DNA of 38,441 nucleotides from Paenibacillus phocaeensis (GTDB taxonomy: Bacteria > Bacillota > Bacilli > Paenibacillales > Paenibacillaceae). The stretch spans positions 1-38,441 of the forward strand of contig NZ_FCOQ01000027.1 in NCBI RefSeq assembly GCF_900021165.1, written 5' to 3'. A program made the position numbers and the translations under genes. Under the pieces are notes generated by a model, which saw only the letters and a list, made by a program, of their open reading frames with translations, was not told the DNA's origin and searched no databases. Position 1 is the first letter of the stretch. Every line of letters begins with the position of its first letter. Below are positions 17,883 to 26,640 of this stretch, one piece after another.

Positions 17883-18726
17883 TCGCTTGCCCCCGCTCCT
17901 CCGTATGTAGAGAAACCCGCAACAATTCTTTTTTGATCTCCGATAATTGGGTATCGATTCTGGCGTCAACGCTGCCGAAGGAGGAGCGAATGACGCAGCC
18001 GCGATCCTTCACCGTCGGATCCGGTAAAATCTGAAGTTCAGCCTGCGAGTCAATCGCCAGGCTGAGCTCTTCCCTCGCTGCCTGCACGAAAGCAAAATCG
18101 CTTGGCGAAACGCACAATGTCAGGACTCCTTGCTCCCGTTTGCGCGCCAGGCTCTTCTTGATCAGATCCAAAGCGTATTGCGGTTCAAGTTCAAGCTGCT
18201 TGTCGATAATTTTCTCAGCAATCGCACAGCTTAGTTCGACCACGAAAGGTTCGGCCTCCTGAATAATCCGTTCCTTCTCGACATAAGCCTGCTGCAGCAC
18301 CGAACCGGCTTCATTCATCATCTCGTCAATTTGGGTCCGCATTGCCTGCTCGGCTTGGGTCTTCCCTTCCTCATAGCCCTGACTGAAACCTTCCGCCTTC
18401 AACGCTTCAATCATCTGTTCATCCTGTTCCCGGCGCTCTTGCCACCAGGCTTCAATCTGCTGGCGGGCTTCGGCCAATAAGCGCTCCGCTTCCTCTGAAG
18501 CTTCCCTGACCTGACGCTCGGCGAACTCCTTGGCATCGGCCAGCATCTGACGTCTGGTTTCTTCTGCGGCAAGATCTTCAGCGCTGGGTCCATGGACGGC
18601 GATGGATTCGGACGATGCCGGCGGAGATTCCTCTGCCGCCGGATGGACCTTGGCCAAATTCAGCTGTTTTAAAATTTCAACCGGTACGTATTGAGACACC
18701 TTGATCAAATTAGACAATGATGTCAT
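17863..18726 (-). CDS. fliH: FliH, export ATPase regulator
   Basis: A 287-residue protein with a Glu/Gln/Ala-rich coiled-coil middle (about 45-170) and the FliH/YscL C-terminal domain (FVVELSCAIAEKIIDKQLELEPQYALDLIKKSL). FliH dimers bind FliI and anchor it at the C-ring through FliN/FliY. ATG at 18726 overlaps fliG by 17 nt but touches its GGAGGAG ribosome site; TTG at 18717 has better spacing (9 nt) and may be the true start. The difference is three codons. Confidence 0.9.
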   Translation of the reverse strand: MTSLSNLIKVSQYVPVEILKQLNLAKVHPAAEESPPASSESIAVHGPSAEDLAAEETRRQMLADAKEFAERQVREASEEAERLLAEARQQIEAWWQERREQDEQMIEALKAEGFSQGYEEGKTQAEQAMRTQIDEMMNEAGSVLQQAYVEKERIIQEAEPFVVELSCAIAEKIIDKQLELEPQYALDLIKKSLARKREQGVLTLCVSPSDFAFVQAAREELSLAIDSQAELQILPDPTVKDRGCVIRSSFGSVDARIDTQLSEIKKELLRVSLHTEERGQANDEFES

Positions 18727-19726
18727 CTCCTCCGCCGCGGGCGATAATAATCTCACCAGCTTCTTCCAATCTGCGGATTGTAGCTACGATGCGGGTTTGC
18801 GCTTCTTCCACATCACGCAGCCGCACCGGTCCCATGTATTCCATTTCTTCCTTGAACGTCTCGGACATCCGCTTCGACATGTTGCGGAAGACCGCCTCGC
18901 GAACTTCTTCGCTGGCCACTTTGAGGGCCAACTGCAGGTCGGCGTTCTCGATATCGCGGATAATCCGTTGGATGGAACGGTTGTCGATGTTGACGATATC
19001 TTCGAACACGAACATCCGCTTCTTGATTTCTTCGGCCAGCTCTGGATCTTGAATCTCCAGCGAGTCGAGAATCGTTCTTTCCGTTCCTCGGTCAACGCCA
19101 TTGAGAATCTGTACGATGGATTCGATCCCGCCTGCACTGGTGTAATCCTGCGTCACCGTAGCAGAGAGTTTCTGCTCAAGAACGCGCTCAACCTGCGCGA
19201 TGACTTCCGGCGACGTGCTGTCCATAACCGCAATTCTTCTGGCGACCTCCGCCTGTTTCTCCTGCGGCAGCGAGGACAAGATCGCAGCAGCCTGCTCGAA
19301 TTGCAAATAAGACAACACCAAAGCGATCGTTTGAGCATTTTCGTTTTGGATAAAGTTGAGAATTTGATTCGGATCTGCTTTACGGGCGAAATCGAAAGGC
19401 CGTACCTGCAAGGTAGCGGTCAGACGGTTGATAATATCCACCGCCTTCGATTGGCCCAGCGCCTTCTCCAGAATCTCCTTGGCGTAATTGATGCCGCCTT
19501 GCGTAATATATTCCTGGGCCAGGCAGATCTGGTGAAATTCCGCCATGATCATTTCTTTCTCGGCACCGTCGACTTTACGGACATTGGCAATCTCCAATGT
19601 GAGTTGTTCGATTTCATCATCCCGCAAGTGCTTGAAAATCTGCGCAGACACCTCGGGTCCTAACGTAATTAATAAGATAGCTGCCTTCTGTCTCCCGCTT
19701 AACCCCGGGCTCGCTGTTTTTGACAA
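18710..19726 (-). CDS. fliG: FliG, motor switch and torque protein
   Basis: A 338-residue C-ring protein. The N-terminal domain (LSGRQKAAILLITLGPEVSAQIFKHLRDDEIEQLTLEI) binds FliF; the middle contains the EHPQ-equivalent region; the C-terminal torque domain keeps the charged helix (REAVFRNMSKRMSETFKEEMEYMGPVRLRDVEEAQ) that contacts MotA. The frame opens with GTG at 19735, but this lies inside the AGAGGTGA ribosome site. TTG at 19726 is 5 nt after it and yields 338 residues, the length I recall for B. subtilis FliG. It lies 11 nt downstream of fliF. Confidence 0.95.
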   Translation of the reverse strand: MSKTASPGLSGRQKAAILLITLGPEVSAQIFKHLRDDEIEQLTLEIANVRKVDGAEKEMIMAEFHQICLAQEYITQGGINYAKEILEKALGQSKAVDIINRLTATLQVRPFDFARKADPNQILNFIQNENAQTIALVLSYLQFEQAAAILSSLPQEKQAEVARRIAVMDSTSPEVIAQVERVLEQKLSATVTQDYTSAGGIESIVQILNGVDRGTERTILDSLEIQDPELAEEIKKRMFVFEDIVNIDNRSIQRIIRDIENADLQLALKVASEEVREAVFRNMSKRMSETFKEEMEYMGPVRLRDVEEAQTRIVATIRRLEEAGEIIIARGGGDDIIV

Positions 19727-19737
19727 TGCGTTCACCT

Positions 19738-21321
19738 CTATTCATCCGCCAACCAAGTGCGAAGCAAGTTAACGAATTCGTCAGGCTTCTTCTTGGCCAA
19801 CGTCTCCAGTTGTTTGCGCACTTGGTTTTCATTCGTGACTGAATCCAAATTAATGGATGGGAACTCCGGCGTAAGAGGCAAGGCGATATCTTCTTCCTCT
19901 TCTGTCGTTTGCTTGCGGCGGCGGAACAACACAATCCCGAGACCTGCCAGTGCAAGCAGAGCCGCGCCCCCAACTCCCCATACCAACGGGCTGGATAAAC
20001 TCAAGCCGGCCTTTTGGGCAGCGTCCGAATGGAATGGCTGAGACAATACCGCAACTTTTCTCTGCAATTCTTCGTCTGTATATGTAGTACCGGAGTCAGC
20101 CAAGTAGGATCCCACGATATTTTTCAAAATGTTTTCGATCGCGGTCCGGGTATTTTCATCTAATGTTTCCTGACCTTCGGGTGGTTCAACGGCCACATTG
20201 ATGGTTAAATCTTTTATGACGTAGGGACTAGCAACAATGTCCTTGGTAATTCGATTGACTTCATAGTTAATCGTCGACGAACTTTCTTCCGAAGACGATC
20301 CTCCGTTTGTTTCCGTTGAAGGGTAATTGACGACATCTTCTTCGCCAGTACCGGGAACACCGCTAGTCGGACCAGCCGCCCCGGTATAGCTCTTTTGCAC
20401 TTTTTGTGCACTGATTTCGATTCCCTTCATATTTTCGGTATCTACCGGAGTAACCAGGTTGTCCTTCTGACTCACTTGGTCGAAATTGAGCTTCGAAGCA
20501 ACCAGCACTTCAATCTTCTCCGGACCGGTCAGCCGGGAGAGGAATTGCTTCACGCTTTGGCGCACATCGCTTTCAAATTTCTTCTGCAGCGCCATGTTCT
20601 CCTGAACTGCCGTAGTCAGTGAACCCGTTGCTCCGCCTTGCCCGCTTGGGAGCAATACGGTATCGTCACTCGAGGAGAGCGAGATATTCTCTACCGGCAA
20701 GTTGGGAACCGAGGTTTTCACCAAGTTGAAATATCCGTCGACAGCTTCCTGATTCGGCCGGTACCCCGGCTTGAACGAGAGGACGATCGAAGCCGTTGCT
20801 TTCTCCTGCTCTTCCGGACTGGCGAACACGTTCTCCGTCGGGAGGTTAATAAGGACCTTGGCATCCTGGATTCCCTGCATTTTCTTTAACAGTTGTTCCA
20901 CTTCACCATTCAGGGCGCTTTTGTACTTGACATTAAATTCATTATCCGTCATCCCGATCAAGGAAGAGCTCTCGTTAAAAGCTTCTAACCCGATCGACCC
21001 GTTCTGCACGATTCCTTGCGAGCCAACATCGACCTTAACCTTTGCCGCATTCTTGCTGGGCACCGAGATCGTTGTGCCGTCCGGTCCGAGCTTATACGGA
21101 ATTCCGCTGGATTCCAGATATTTGATAATCCCTGCTGCATCGGTCGAATCCAAGCCCGTAAAGGCCACGTCGTATTCCGTTTTAGAGAATTGAATCGTCA
21201 GCAGGATGATGGCGAGCAGGACAAAAGCCACCGTTGAGATCAATAAAGTTTTTTGTTTTTTGCTAAATTGGCTCCAGTACCCTACCAATCGATCACGGTA
21301 CTGTGTAATTCTCTCATTCAC
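19738..21321 (-). CDS. fliF: FliF, MS-ring protein
   Basis: A 527-residue membrane-ring protein with membrane helices at about 25-44 and 443-464, YscJ-like and FliF ring-building domains between them, and a C-terminal cytoplasmic tail (RKQLETLAKKKPDEFVNLLRTWLADE) that binds FliG. It is the assembly platform for the export apparatus and C-ring. A Ser/Glu/Gly-rich loop (about 310-345) is the most divergent part, as usual. The start is GTG at 21321, four bases after GAGGTGA. Confidence 0.97.
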   Translation of the reverse strand: MNERITQYRDRLVGYWSQFSKKQKTLLISTVAFVLLAIILLTIQFSKTEYDVAFTGLDSTDAAGIIKYLESSGIPYKLGPDGTTISVPSKNAAKVKVDVGSQGIVQNGSIGLEAFNESSSLIGMTDNEFNVKYKSALNGEVEQLLKKMQGIQDAKVLINLPTENVFASPEEQEKATASIVLSFKPGYRPNQEAVDGYFNLVKTSVPNLPVENISLSSSDDTVLLPSGQGGATGSLTTAVQENMALQKKFESDVRQSVKQFLSRLTGPEKIEVLVASKLNFDQVSQKDNLVTPVDTENMKGIEISAQKVQKSYTGAAGPTSGVPGTGEEDVVNYPSTETNGGSSSEESSSTINYEVNRITKDIVASPYVIKDLTINVAVEPPEGQETLDENTRTAIENILKNIVGSYLADSGTTYTDEELQRKVAVLSQPFHSDAAQKAGLSLSSPLVWGVGGAALLALAGLGIVLFRRRKQTTEEEEDIALPLTPEFPSINLDSVTNENQVRKQLETLAKKKPDEFVNLLRTWLADE

Positions 21322-21353
21322 AATGTCACCTCATCCGAAGCATGTTTCAATCC

Positions 21354-21662
21354 TTAAATTTGCGTACGCATGATCTCTTGGTAAGCTTCGATCACTTTAT
21401 TCCGGACTTGCGTAGTCAGTTGCAAACTTAACAAGGCTTGCTCCGAGGCGATCATCATCTCGTCTGCATTTACTTTACCTAATAGAAATTGATTGTTTAC
21501 CTGTTGTGCATTGGTTTCTTGGGCGGCGACACCTTCCAGCGCATCGCTCAAAAAGGAACTGAATTGCTTCATGGATTCCGCTGGCGTGAGATTCTGCGAA
21601 TTGCTGGAGGTCTGCACCCCTGTCAGCGGTTTTAAGGAGTCAAAGCTCATTCTCTCGATCAA
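21354..21662 (-). CDS. fliE: FliE, MS-ring/rod junction protein
   Basis: A 102-residue small helical protein with the family C-terminus (NADEMMIASEQALLSLQLTTQVRNKVIEAYQEIMRTQI). FliE links the MS-ring to the proximal rod and is the first exported substrate. The best-supported start is TTG at 21662, nine bases after AGGAG; ATG at 21650 (four codons downstream) has only a weak purine run before it. It lies between flgC and fliF with short gaps. Confidence 0.93.
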   Translation of the reverse strand: MIERMSFDSLKPLTGVQTSSNSQNLTPAESMKQFSSFLSDALEGVAAQETNAQQVNNQFLLGKVNADEMMIASEQALLSLQLTTQVRNKVIEAYQEIMRTQI

Positions 21663-21706
21663 CGTACAACACTCCTAACTACGAATTATGTAGGTCAATT
21701 TCTAGT

Positions 21707-22156
21707 CTATTTACCGATCTGCAAGGCCTTGGTAAACATCGCCTTACTGGCGTTAAGCGCCGTAATGTTAGCTTCATAAGAACGGGTTGCCGAAATCATA
21801 TCGACCATCTCTTTCAAAACATCAACATTCGGCATATAGACGTACCCTTCGCTGTCCGCATCTGGGTGTGTCGGGTTATAAACCGGTTTAAATGGCGAGG
21901 GATCCTCTTGGATCTTCGTGATTTTCACCCCTTGACTGCTTGCATCCTTCCCGATAGCCGCATTCAAGGCATTGTCGAAACCCATTTCCTTCGGTGCCAT
22001 GACCACCGTTTTACGTCGATAAGGAACGGCCTTTCCGTCCTCAATCTTGGCTCGAGTCACATCGGCATTGGCGATATTGGAGGAAATCACATCCATGCGA
22101 AGCCGTTGTGCGGTTAATGCGGAAGAACTAATCCCAAAACTATTGTTAATGTTCAA
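21707..22156 (-). CDS. flgC: FlgC, proximal rod protein
   Basis: A 149-residue rod protein with the N-terminal motif [27 protein letters not shown] and the C-terminal helix ([39 protein letters not shown]). It builds the proximal rod together with FlgB, FlgF and FlgG. No ATG exists at the expected N-terminus; TTG at 22156 follows AAGGGAG by about 10 nt and gives the usual length. It begins 6 nt after flgB. Confidence 0.94.
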   Translation of the reverse strand: MNINNSFGISSSALTAQRLRMDVISSNIANADVTRAKIEDGKAVPYRRKTVVMAPKEMGFDNALNAAIGKDASSQGVKITKIQEDPSPFKPVYNPTHPDADSEGYVYMPNVDVLKEMVDMISATRSYEANITALNASKAMFTKALQIGK

Positions 22157-22162
22157 CGCCGA

Positions 22163-22570
22163 TTATCTCCCTTCCACAGCGGTGCGTTTCATTTTAATCA
22201 GATAGTTCATTTGTTCGACATAAGCGTTATATCTCAGCTGATTTTCTGCGAGCTTGGTCATTTCACTGTCGATGTCAACATTATTCTGATTGTTGTTCAT
22301 CGCTGTACTTTGGTCCATCTTAACTACCGGTTCAGGAACCTCGTTCGTTGGTCCTATTACGAAATGCCTCACATCTGTCCGTTTTCCTCGTAGCGCAGGA
22401 ATACCATCGTTCATTTCAGCTTGCAGCATGCTCTCAAAAGACACGCTGGAACGCTTAAAGTAAGGGGTGTCTACATTCGCAATATTATTGATCATAACCC
22501 CTTGCCTTAAATTCGCGGCCTGGATTGCGGTTTCAAGCCTGTCATAGCCCAGTCCGTTTAACAACTGCAC
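22163..22570 (-). CDS. flgB: FlgB, proximal rod protein; first gene of the fla/che operon
   Basis: A 135-residue rod protein with the conserved RQGVMINNIANVDTPYFKRSSVSFESML segment and a C-terminal helix (DSEMTKLAENQLRYNAYVEQMNYLIKMKRTAVEGR). It starts the operon, as in B. subtilis. GTG at 22570 (VQLLNGLGYDRL) is 6 nt after GGGGGGA, and no ATG is available nearby. Upstream lies a 426-bp gene-free region with two Spo0A-box heptamers and the terminator of the preceding hslU transcript. Confidence 0.94.
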   Translation of the reverse strand: MQLLNGLGYDRLETAIQAANLRQGVMINNIANVDTPYFKRSSVSFESMLQAEMNDGIPALRGKRTDVRHFVIGPTNEVPEPVVKMDQSTAMNNNQNNVDIDSEMTKLAENQLRYNAYVEQMNYLIKMKRTAVEGR

Positions 22571-22642
22571 TTTAGTTCCCCCCTTTGGCTCATCCGATCT
22601 TAATCATTAATGATTCTACAAACAATAGACAAATCCTCTTTT

Positions 22643-22649
22643 TTCGACA
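22643..22649 (-). promoter_or_regulatory. Putative Spo0A box, proximal
   Basis: TGTCGAA on the minus strand, a perfect match to the Bacillus Spo0A-box core (TGNCGAA), 73 bp upstream of the flgB start. Its function is inferred from sequence only. Confidence 0.45.
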
Positions 22650-22743
22650 TTTTTTTGCTAATTATTGTCTTTCTTCTTGTCTTTCTTACGTCCTAGACAT
22701 GAATCCTGTTCTATAATGTCATATATCCTAAGTTTCAGGGAGA

Positions 22744-22750
22744 TTCGACA
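22744..22750 (-). promoter_or_regulatory. Putative Spo0A box, distal
   Basis: A second perfect TGTCGAA in the same orientation, 101 bp further upstream. It lies about 10-16 bp upstream of the CTGAAA of the weak sigma-A-like pair. Confidence 0.45.
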
Positions 22751-22890
22751 TTATTACAATAAGAAAAAAGCCCTATCTTTCAATATTTTAACACTGGATT
22801 TGGTCAAAAATGAAATTTTTACATATTAATCGTCAAAATCCAACAAAATCCAATTGCATGAATATCAATTACTTTTCTTGGAATTAACAA

Positions 22891-22921
22891 AGACCACCCG
22901 CCTGTGATGGCGAAGTGGCCC
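22891..22921 (-). terminator. Terminator of the hslVU transcript
   Basis: On the minus strand GGGCCAC pairs with GUGGUCU, and an inner CGCC pairs with GGCG around a 6-nt loop; UUGUUAAUU follows. It lies 75 bp after the hslU stop and separates that transcript from the fla/che leader. The U-run is interrupted, so efficiency is uncertain. Confidence 0.7.
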
Positions 22922-22996
22922 TTATTTGTCAATATTGTGAAAATCGGATCAGGTCCTAGTACATTTCGACCGCAACTCGCAATATAGAAGTCTGAT

Positions 22997-24400
22997 TTAC
23001 AAAATAAATTGACTCAGGTCACGATCCTGGGCAATATTTCCTAGTTTTTCCTTCACATATTCCGGTGTGATCACCATTTTGTCGAGCGTCAGCTCCGGCG
23101 CTTCAAAAGAGAGATCCTCCAGCAGTTTTTCCAGAATCGTGTGCAGCCGCCGGGCACCGATATTTTCGGTATTTGTGTTGACTGTAGCCGCAATACGAGC
23201 GATCTCATGGATCGCGGCATCCGAGAACTCGATTTCCAAATCTTCTGTACGCAGCAACTCAATATACTGTTTGGTCAAAGCGTTCTCCGGTTCGGTTAGG
23301 ATCGACACAAAATCCTCCAGCGATAAGCTGCTTAGCTCAACCCGGATCGGGAACCGCCCCTGAAGTTCAGGAATCAAATCGGACGGTTTGGCAATATGGA
23401 AAGCCCCTGCGGCGATAAACAAAATGTAATCCGTCTTGATCGGACCGTATTTGGTCATCACCGTCGAACCTTCCACGATCGGCAAAATATCGCGCTGTAC
23501 GCCTTCACGAGAAACGTCCGGCCCCGAGCCTTGACCCCGGCTGGCGACTTTATCGATTTCATCGATAAAGATAATCCCGGTTTGCTCCGCCCGTGCGACG
23601 GCTTCCTGGATCAAATCGTCCTGATCGATCAGCTTAGCCGCTTCCTCCTGCGTCAGTACCTTGCGCGCTTCCTTAACGGTCAACTTCCGCTTCTTCGTCC
23701 GTTTCGGCAGGAAGCTGCCGAACATCTCCTGCATATTCATCCCGAGCTGGTCATTCCCCTGGCCGGCGAACATATCCATCATCGTGGGGGCATTGTCCTC
23801 TACTTCAACTTCCACGATATCGTTCTCCAATTGACCTGACAGCAATTTGAAACGCACCTGGCGGCGGCGTTCGGTTAGCGTGGCGTCTTCCTCCGGTTGC
23901 TCCTGGGCAGGGGCGCCGTTACCGTTGTTGCCCCCGAATAACATTTCGAAGGGGTTCCGTCCCCCTTTGGTTTTGTTTTCGGAAGGAACCAGAATTTGAA
24001 CGAGCCGCTCATTGGCAAGCTCTTCCGCTTTATCTTTGACTTTCTCGGTGCGCTCGAGCTTCACCGTTCGGATTGCCGTTTCGATCAGATCACGCACCAT
24101 CGACTCAACGTCCCGTCCTACATATCCGACCTCAGTGAACTTCGTCGCCTCCACTTTAATGAATGGAGCGCCGACGAGCTTCGCAAGCCGGCGGGCAATT
24201 TCCGTTTTCCCTACCCCGGTGGGCCCGATCATCAGGATGTTCTTCGGTACGATCTCATCCTGTACCTCTTCCCGGAGCAGACTGCGCCGGTACCGGTTCC
24301 GTAAAGCGACGGCAACGGATTTTTTCGCTTGCTTCTGCCCAACGATGTATTTATCCAGTTCGGCCACAATTTGTCTTGGCGTCAAATTATTATCGGTCAT
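22997..24400 (-). CDS. hslU: HslU (ClpY/CodX), AAA+ unfoldase of the HslVU protease
   Basis: A 467-residue AAA+ ATPase with Walker A GPTGVGKT at 59-66, Walker [12 protein letters not shown], the substrate pore loop region GYVGRDVE, and a variable I domain with a Gly/Asn/Gln-rich loop. It ends in LSQFIL; the HslU C-terminal tail inserts into HslV to activate it. It unfolds substrates and feeds them to HslV. ATG at 24400, 36 nt after hslV. In B. subtilis codY follows this gene; here a terminator and the fla/che leader follow instead. Confidence 0.97.
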   Translation of the reverse strand: MTDNNLTPRQIVAELDKYIVGQKQAKKSVAVALRNRYRRSLLREEVQDEIVPKNILMIGPTGVGKTEIARRLAKLVGAPFIKVEATKFTEVGYVGRDVESMVRDLIETAIRTVKLERTEKVKDKAEELANERLVQILVPSENKTKGGRNPFEMLFGGNNGNGAPAQEQPEEDATLTERRRQVRFKLLSGQLENDIVEVEVEDNAPTMMDMFAGQGNDQLGMNMQEMFGSFLPKRTKKRKLTVKEARKVLTQEEAAKLIDQDDLIQEAVARAEQTGIIFIDEIDKVASRGQGSGPDVSREGVQRDILPIVEGSTVMTKYGPIKTDYILFIAAGAFHIAKPSDLIPELQGRFPIRVELSSLSLEDFVSILTEPENALTKQYIELLRTEDLEIEFSDAAIHEIARIAATVNTNTENIGARRLHTILEKLLEDLSFEAPELTLDKMVITPEYVKEKLGNIAQDRDLSQFIL

Positions 24401-24436
24401 CCTTCTTCCCCCTGTACACGATAGTTCAACGGTTGC

Positions 24437-24979
24437 TTAAAGCTCCTCGACAATAATATTGTTGTTCGTGTATACGCAAATTTCCGAAGCGACCTGGAGA
24501 GACTCGCGAGCGATATCCTTCGCCTCCAGCCCTCCGGCATGGCGTTTGAGTGCCCGTGCCGCCGACAAGGCAAAATTCCCGCCTGACCCGATCGCCAGTA
24601 CATCGTCATCCGGTTCAATAATTTCGCCGCCGCCGGAAATCAGCAGCATCCCGGATTTGTCCATGACGATCATCAGCGCTTCCAGCTTGCGCAGCACGCG
24701 ATCCTGCCGCCAATCCTTGGCCAACTCAACGGCGGCTCGCTGCAGGTTGCCTTGATGTTCCTCCAGCTTTCCCTCGAATTTCTCGAATAACGTGATGGCA
24801 TCGGCAACCGATCCGGCAAAACCGGCAACTACTTGACCGCGGTATAACCGGCGTACTTTCTTGGCCGTCTGCTTCATCACGACGTTCTGACCAAATGTGA
24901 CCTGTCCGTCACCGGCAATGGCCCCCTTGCCGTTATGACGTACGGCACAAATCGTTGTGGCGTGAAAAGATAGATCCAT
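24437..24979 (-). CDS. hslV: HslV (ClpQ/CodW), peptidase subunit of HslVU
   Basis: A 180-residue proteasome-beta-like peptidase. The conserved core begins [27 protein letters not shown] and includes [19 protein letters not shown] and [16 protein letters not shown]. The frame is open far upstream to 25243, but those codons cross a hairpin element and look non-coding, so ATG at 24979 is used. Its ribosome site (AAGGAAG) is unusually far, about 13 nt. The N-terminus MDLSFHATT puts the expected nucleophile Thr at residue 8 rather than directly after Met (see findings). Confidence 0.93.
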   Translation of the reverse strand: MDLSFHATTICAVRHNGKGAIAGDGQVTFGQNVVMKQTAKKVRRLYRGQVVAGFAGSVADAITLFEKFEGKLEEHQGNLQRAAVELAKDWRQDRVLRKLEALMIVMDKSGMLLISGGGEIIEPDDDVLAIGSGGNFALSAARALKRHAGGLEAKDIARESLQVASEICVYTNNNIIVEEL

Positions 24980-25008
24980 GTGTGGATTAGCACTTCCTTT
25001 CTTGAATC

Positions 25009-25190
25009 TCAACCCTCCCCATCCCTCCCTTACCGTAAGGGAGGGCGCCCGAGGGCCTGCTGCCCTCTGGACTCCCGCAAAGGGAAGAACGTGGGATCGA
25101 CTGAGACGCTCCTCATCGCTGTCCCCTGCGGGGATGCGCTCTACTTCGTGCGTGGAACGCTCTCCCTTCGGGATTCGCTTACTATTTCTA
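25009..25190. repeat. GC-rich multi-hairpin element between trmFO and hslV (REP/MITE-like, non-coding)
   Basis: This roughly 180-bp block holds a row of perfect short palindromes. A 23-bp palindrome at 25023-25045 has arms CCCTCCCTTAC and GTAAGGGAGGG. AGGGC/GCCCT pairs at 25052-25066, TCCCC/GGGGA at 25122-25134 and TCCC/GGGA at 25163-25173. This density of hairpins, higher in GC than its flanks, resembles interspersed palindromic repeats. No second copy exists in this window, so repeat status is inferred. Confidence 0.5.
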
Positions 25191-25255
25191 TGTGTATGAG
25201 CATCCTTGCTTTCAGCATAACTCGTTTGCCCCCCAGATTGCAAAAAAACGGTGGT

Positions 25256-26572
25256 TTAACCCAACCGTTCTTCTGCCATAAAGGATCGCAAGCTATTGAG
25301 CGCGCGCTGGGCGAGCGCTTCATTCTTCTCCGCTTTCTTGCGGTAGCGGGTGTCCAGCTTCGGGAACAGGCCGAAGTTGGCGTTCATCGGCTGGAAGTGT
25401 TCAAAGTCCGCCGTGGTGATGTACCGCGCCATACTGCCGAGCGTCGTATCCTCAGGGAAGACGATCCCCTCCTGGGCGGCGGCGGCGCGGGCAGCGTTAA
25501 TGCCGGCGATGAGTCCGGAAGCCGCTGACTCAACGTAGCCCTCAACGCCCGTCATCTGGCCGGCGAAGTACAGCGTAGGCCGGGCTTTCAATTGGTACGT
25601 CGGCATCATCAGTTTCGGCGAGTTGATGAACGTGTTGCGATGCATCACACCGTAACGGACAAATTCGGCGTTCTCGAGACCCGGGATCATGGAGAACACG
25701 CGTTTCTGCTCGCCCCATTTCAAATGAGTCTGGAAGCCCACAAGGTTGTACAACGTGCCGGCTGCGTTATCCTGACGCAACTGCACGACCGCGTAAGGGA
25801 GCTTGCCGGTATGCGGATTCACAAGACCAACCGGCTTCATCGGTCCGAACAACGCGGTTTGCTTGCCGCGGCGCATCATGATTTCAATCGGCATGCAGCC
25901 TTCGAAATACACTTCCTTCTCGAAGTCCTTCAGTTGGGCCACTTCCGCGTGAATTAATGCATCGTAAAAAGCGTCAAATTCCTCTTCCGTCATCGGACAG
26001 TTAAGGTAAGCGGCTTCGCCCTTGTCATACCGTGAAGCCAAGTACACTTTATTCATATCGATCGATTCCTTCTCCACAATCGGAGCGGCCGCATCGTAGA
26101 AGTAAAAATAGTCTTCCCCGGTCAATTGCCGAATTTGCTCCGACAGAGCTGGAGACGTCAGTGGGCCCGTCGCAATCACAACGATCCCTTCTGCTGGAAT
26201 CTCCGTGATTTCCTCATTCACGACCTCGATCAGCGGATGTTCCCGCAGCGTGCGGGTGATCTCTCCGGAGAATCCGTCCCGGTCAACCGCCAGCGCCCCG
26301 CCGGCCGGTACCGCGTTACGGTCCGCCGCGCCCAGCACCAGCGAGTTCAGCATCCGCATCTCTTCCTTTAGAACGCCAACCGCATTCGTTAACCCGTTGG
26401 CCCGCAGCGAGTTGCTGCAGACCAGCTCGGCGAATTTATCGGTATGATGCGCCGGGGTTTTCACCACCGGACGCATCTCGTACAAGACTACGGGGATGCC
26501 TCGGCTCGCGATCTGCCAAGCCGCTTCACTGCCGGCCAGTCCCGCGCCAATGACCGTTACTTTATTCGTCAT
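25256..26572 (-). CDS. trmFO: TrmFO, folate/FAD-dependent tRNA m5U54 methyltransferase
   Basis: A 438-residue flavoprotein with an N-terminal Rossmann motif ([12 protein letters not shown], residues 7-18). It has the conserved [24 protein letters not shown] segment with C52, and [15 protein letters not shown] with C226; both cysteines are implicated in catalysis in B. subtilis TrmFO. It methylates U54 of tRNA using methylenetetrahydrofolate and FAD. ATG at 26572 with GGGGGA upstream. In B. subtilis codV (xerC-like) follows; here a hairpin element and then hslV follow. Confidence 0.97.
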   Translation of the reverse strand: MTNKVTVIGAGLAGSEAAWQIASRGIPVVLYEMRPVVKTPAHHTDKFAELVCSNSLRANGLTNAVGVLKEEMRMLNSLVLGAADRNAVPAGGALAVDRDGFSGEITRTLREHPLIEVVNEEITEIPAEGIVVIATGPLTSPALSEQIRQLTGEDYFYFYDAAAPIVEKESIDMNKVYLASRYDKGEAAYLNCPMTEEEFDAFYDALIHAEVAQLKDFEKEVYFEGCMPIEIMMRRGKQTALFGPMKPVGLVNPHTGKLPYAVVQLRQDNAAGTLYNLVGFQTHLKWGEQKRVFSMIPGLENAEFVRYGVMHRNTFINSPKLMMPTYQLKARPTLYFAGQMTGVEGYVESAASGLIAGINAARAAAAQEGIVFPEDTTLGSMARYITTADFEHFQPMNANFGLFPKLDTRYRKKAEKNEALAQRALNSLRSFMAEERLG

Positions 26573-26640
26573 TACTTATCCCCCCAAAATCCCTTGCTGA
26601 ATTTCTAAGTTGTAGGATCTGTCAATCCCGGCATCGCACC

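Larger units (their letters stand above)
22571..22890 (-). promoter_or_regulatory. Leader/control region of the fla/che operon (no gene)
   Basis: This AT-rich stretch upstream of flgB contains no supported gene. Reading the minus strand I find no textbook sigma-A or sigma-D promoter; the best sigma-A-like pair is CTGAAA-N17-TATAGA near 22706-22734, which is weak. Two perfect TGTCGAA heptamers are present (separate entries). A promoter for this long operon is expected here from its position. Confidence 0.5.

Noticed and set aside
22766..22784. Terminator at GGGCTTTTTTCTT upstream of flgB (minus strand)
   Set aside because: A U-run follows AGGGC, but there is no upstream partner to form a stem.
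24980..25243. An 88-residue N-terminal extension of HslV in the open frame
   Set aside because: It is translated from the hairpin element, is low in recognisable structure, and HslV homologues begin at the ATG at 24979.
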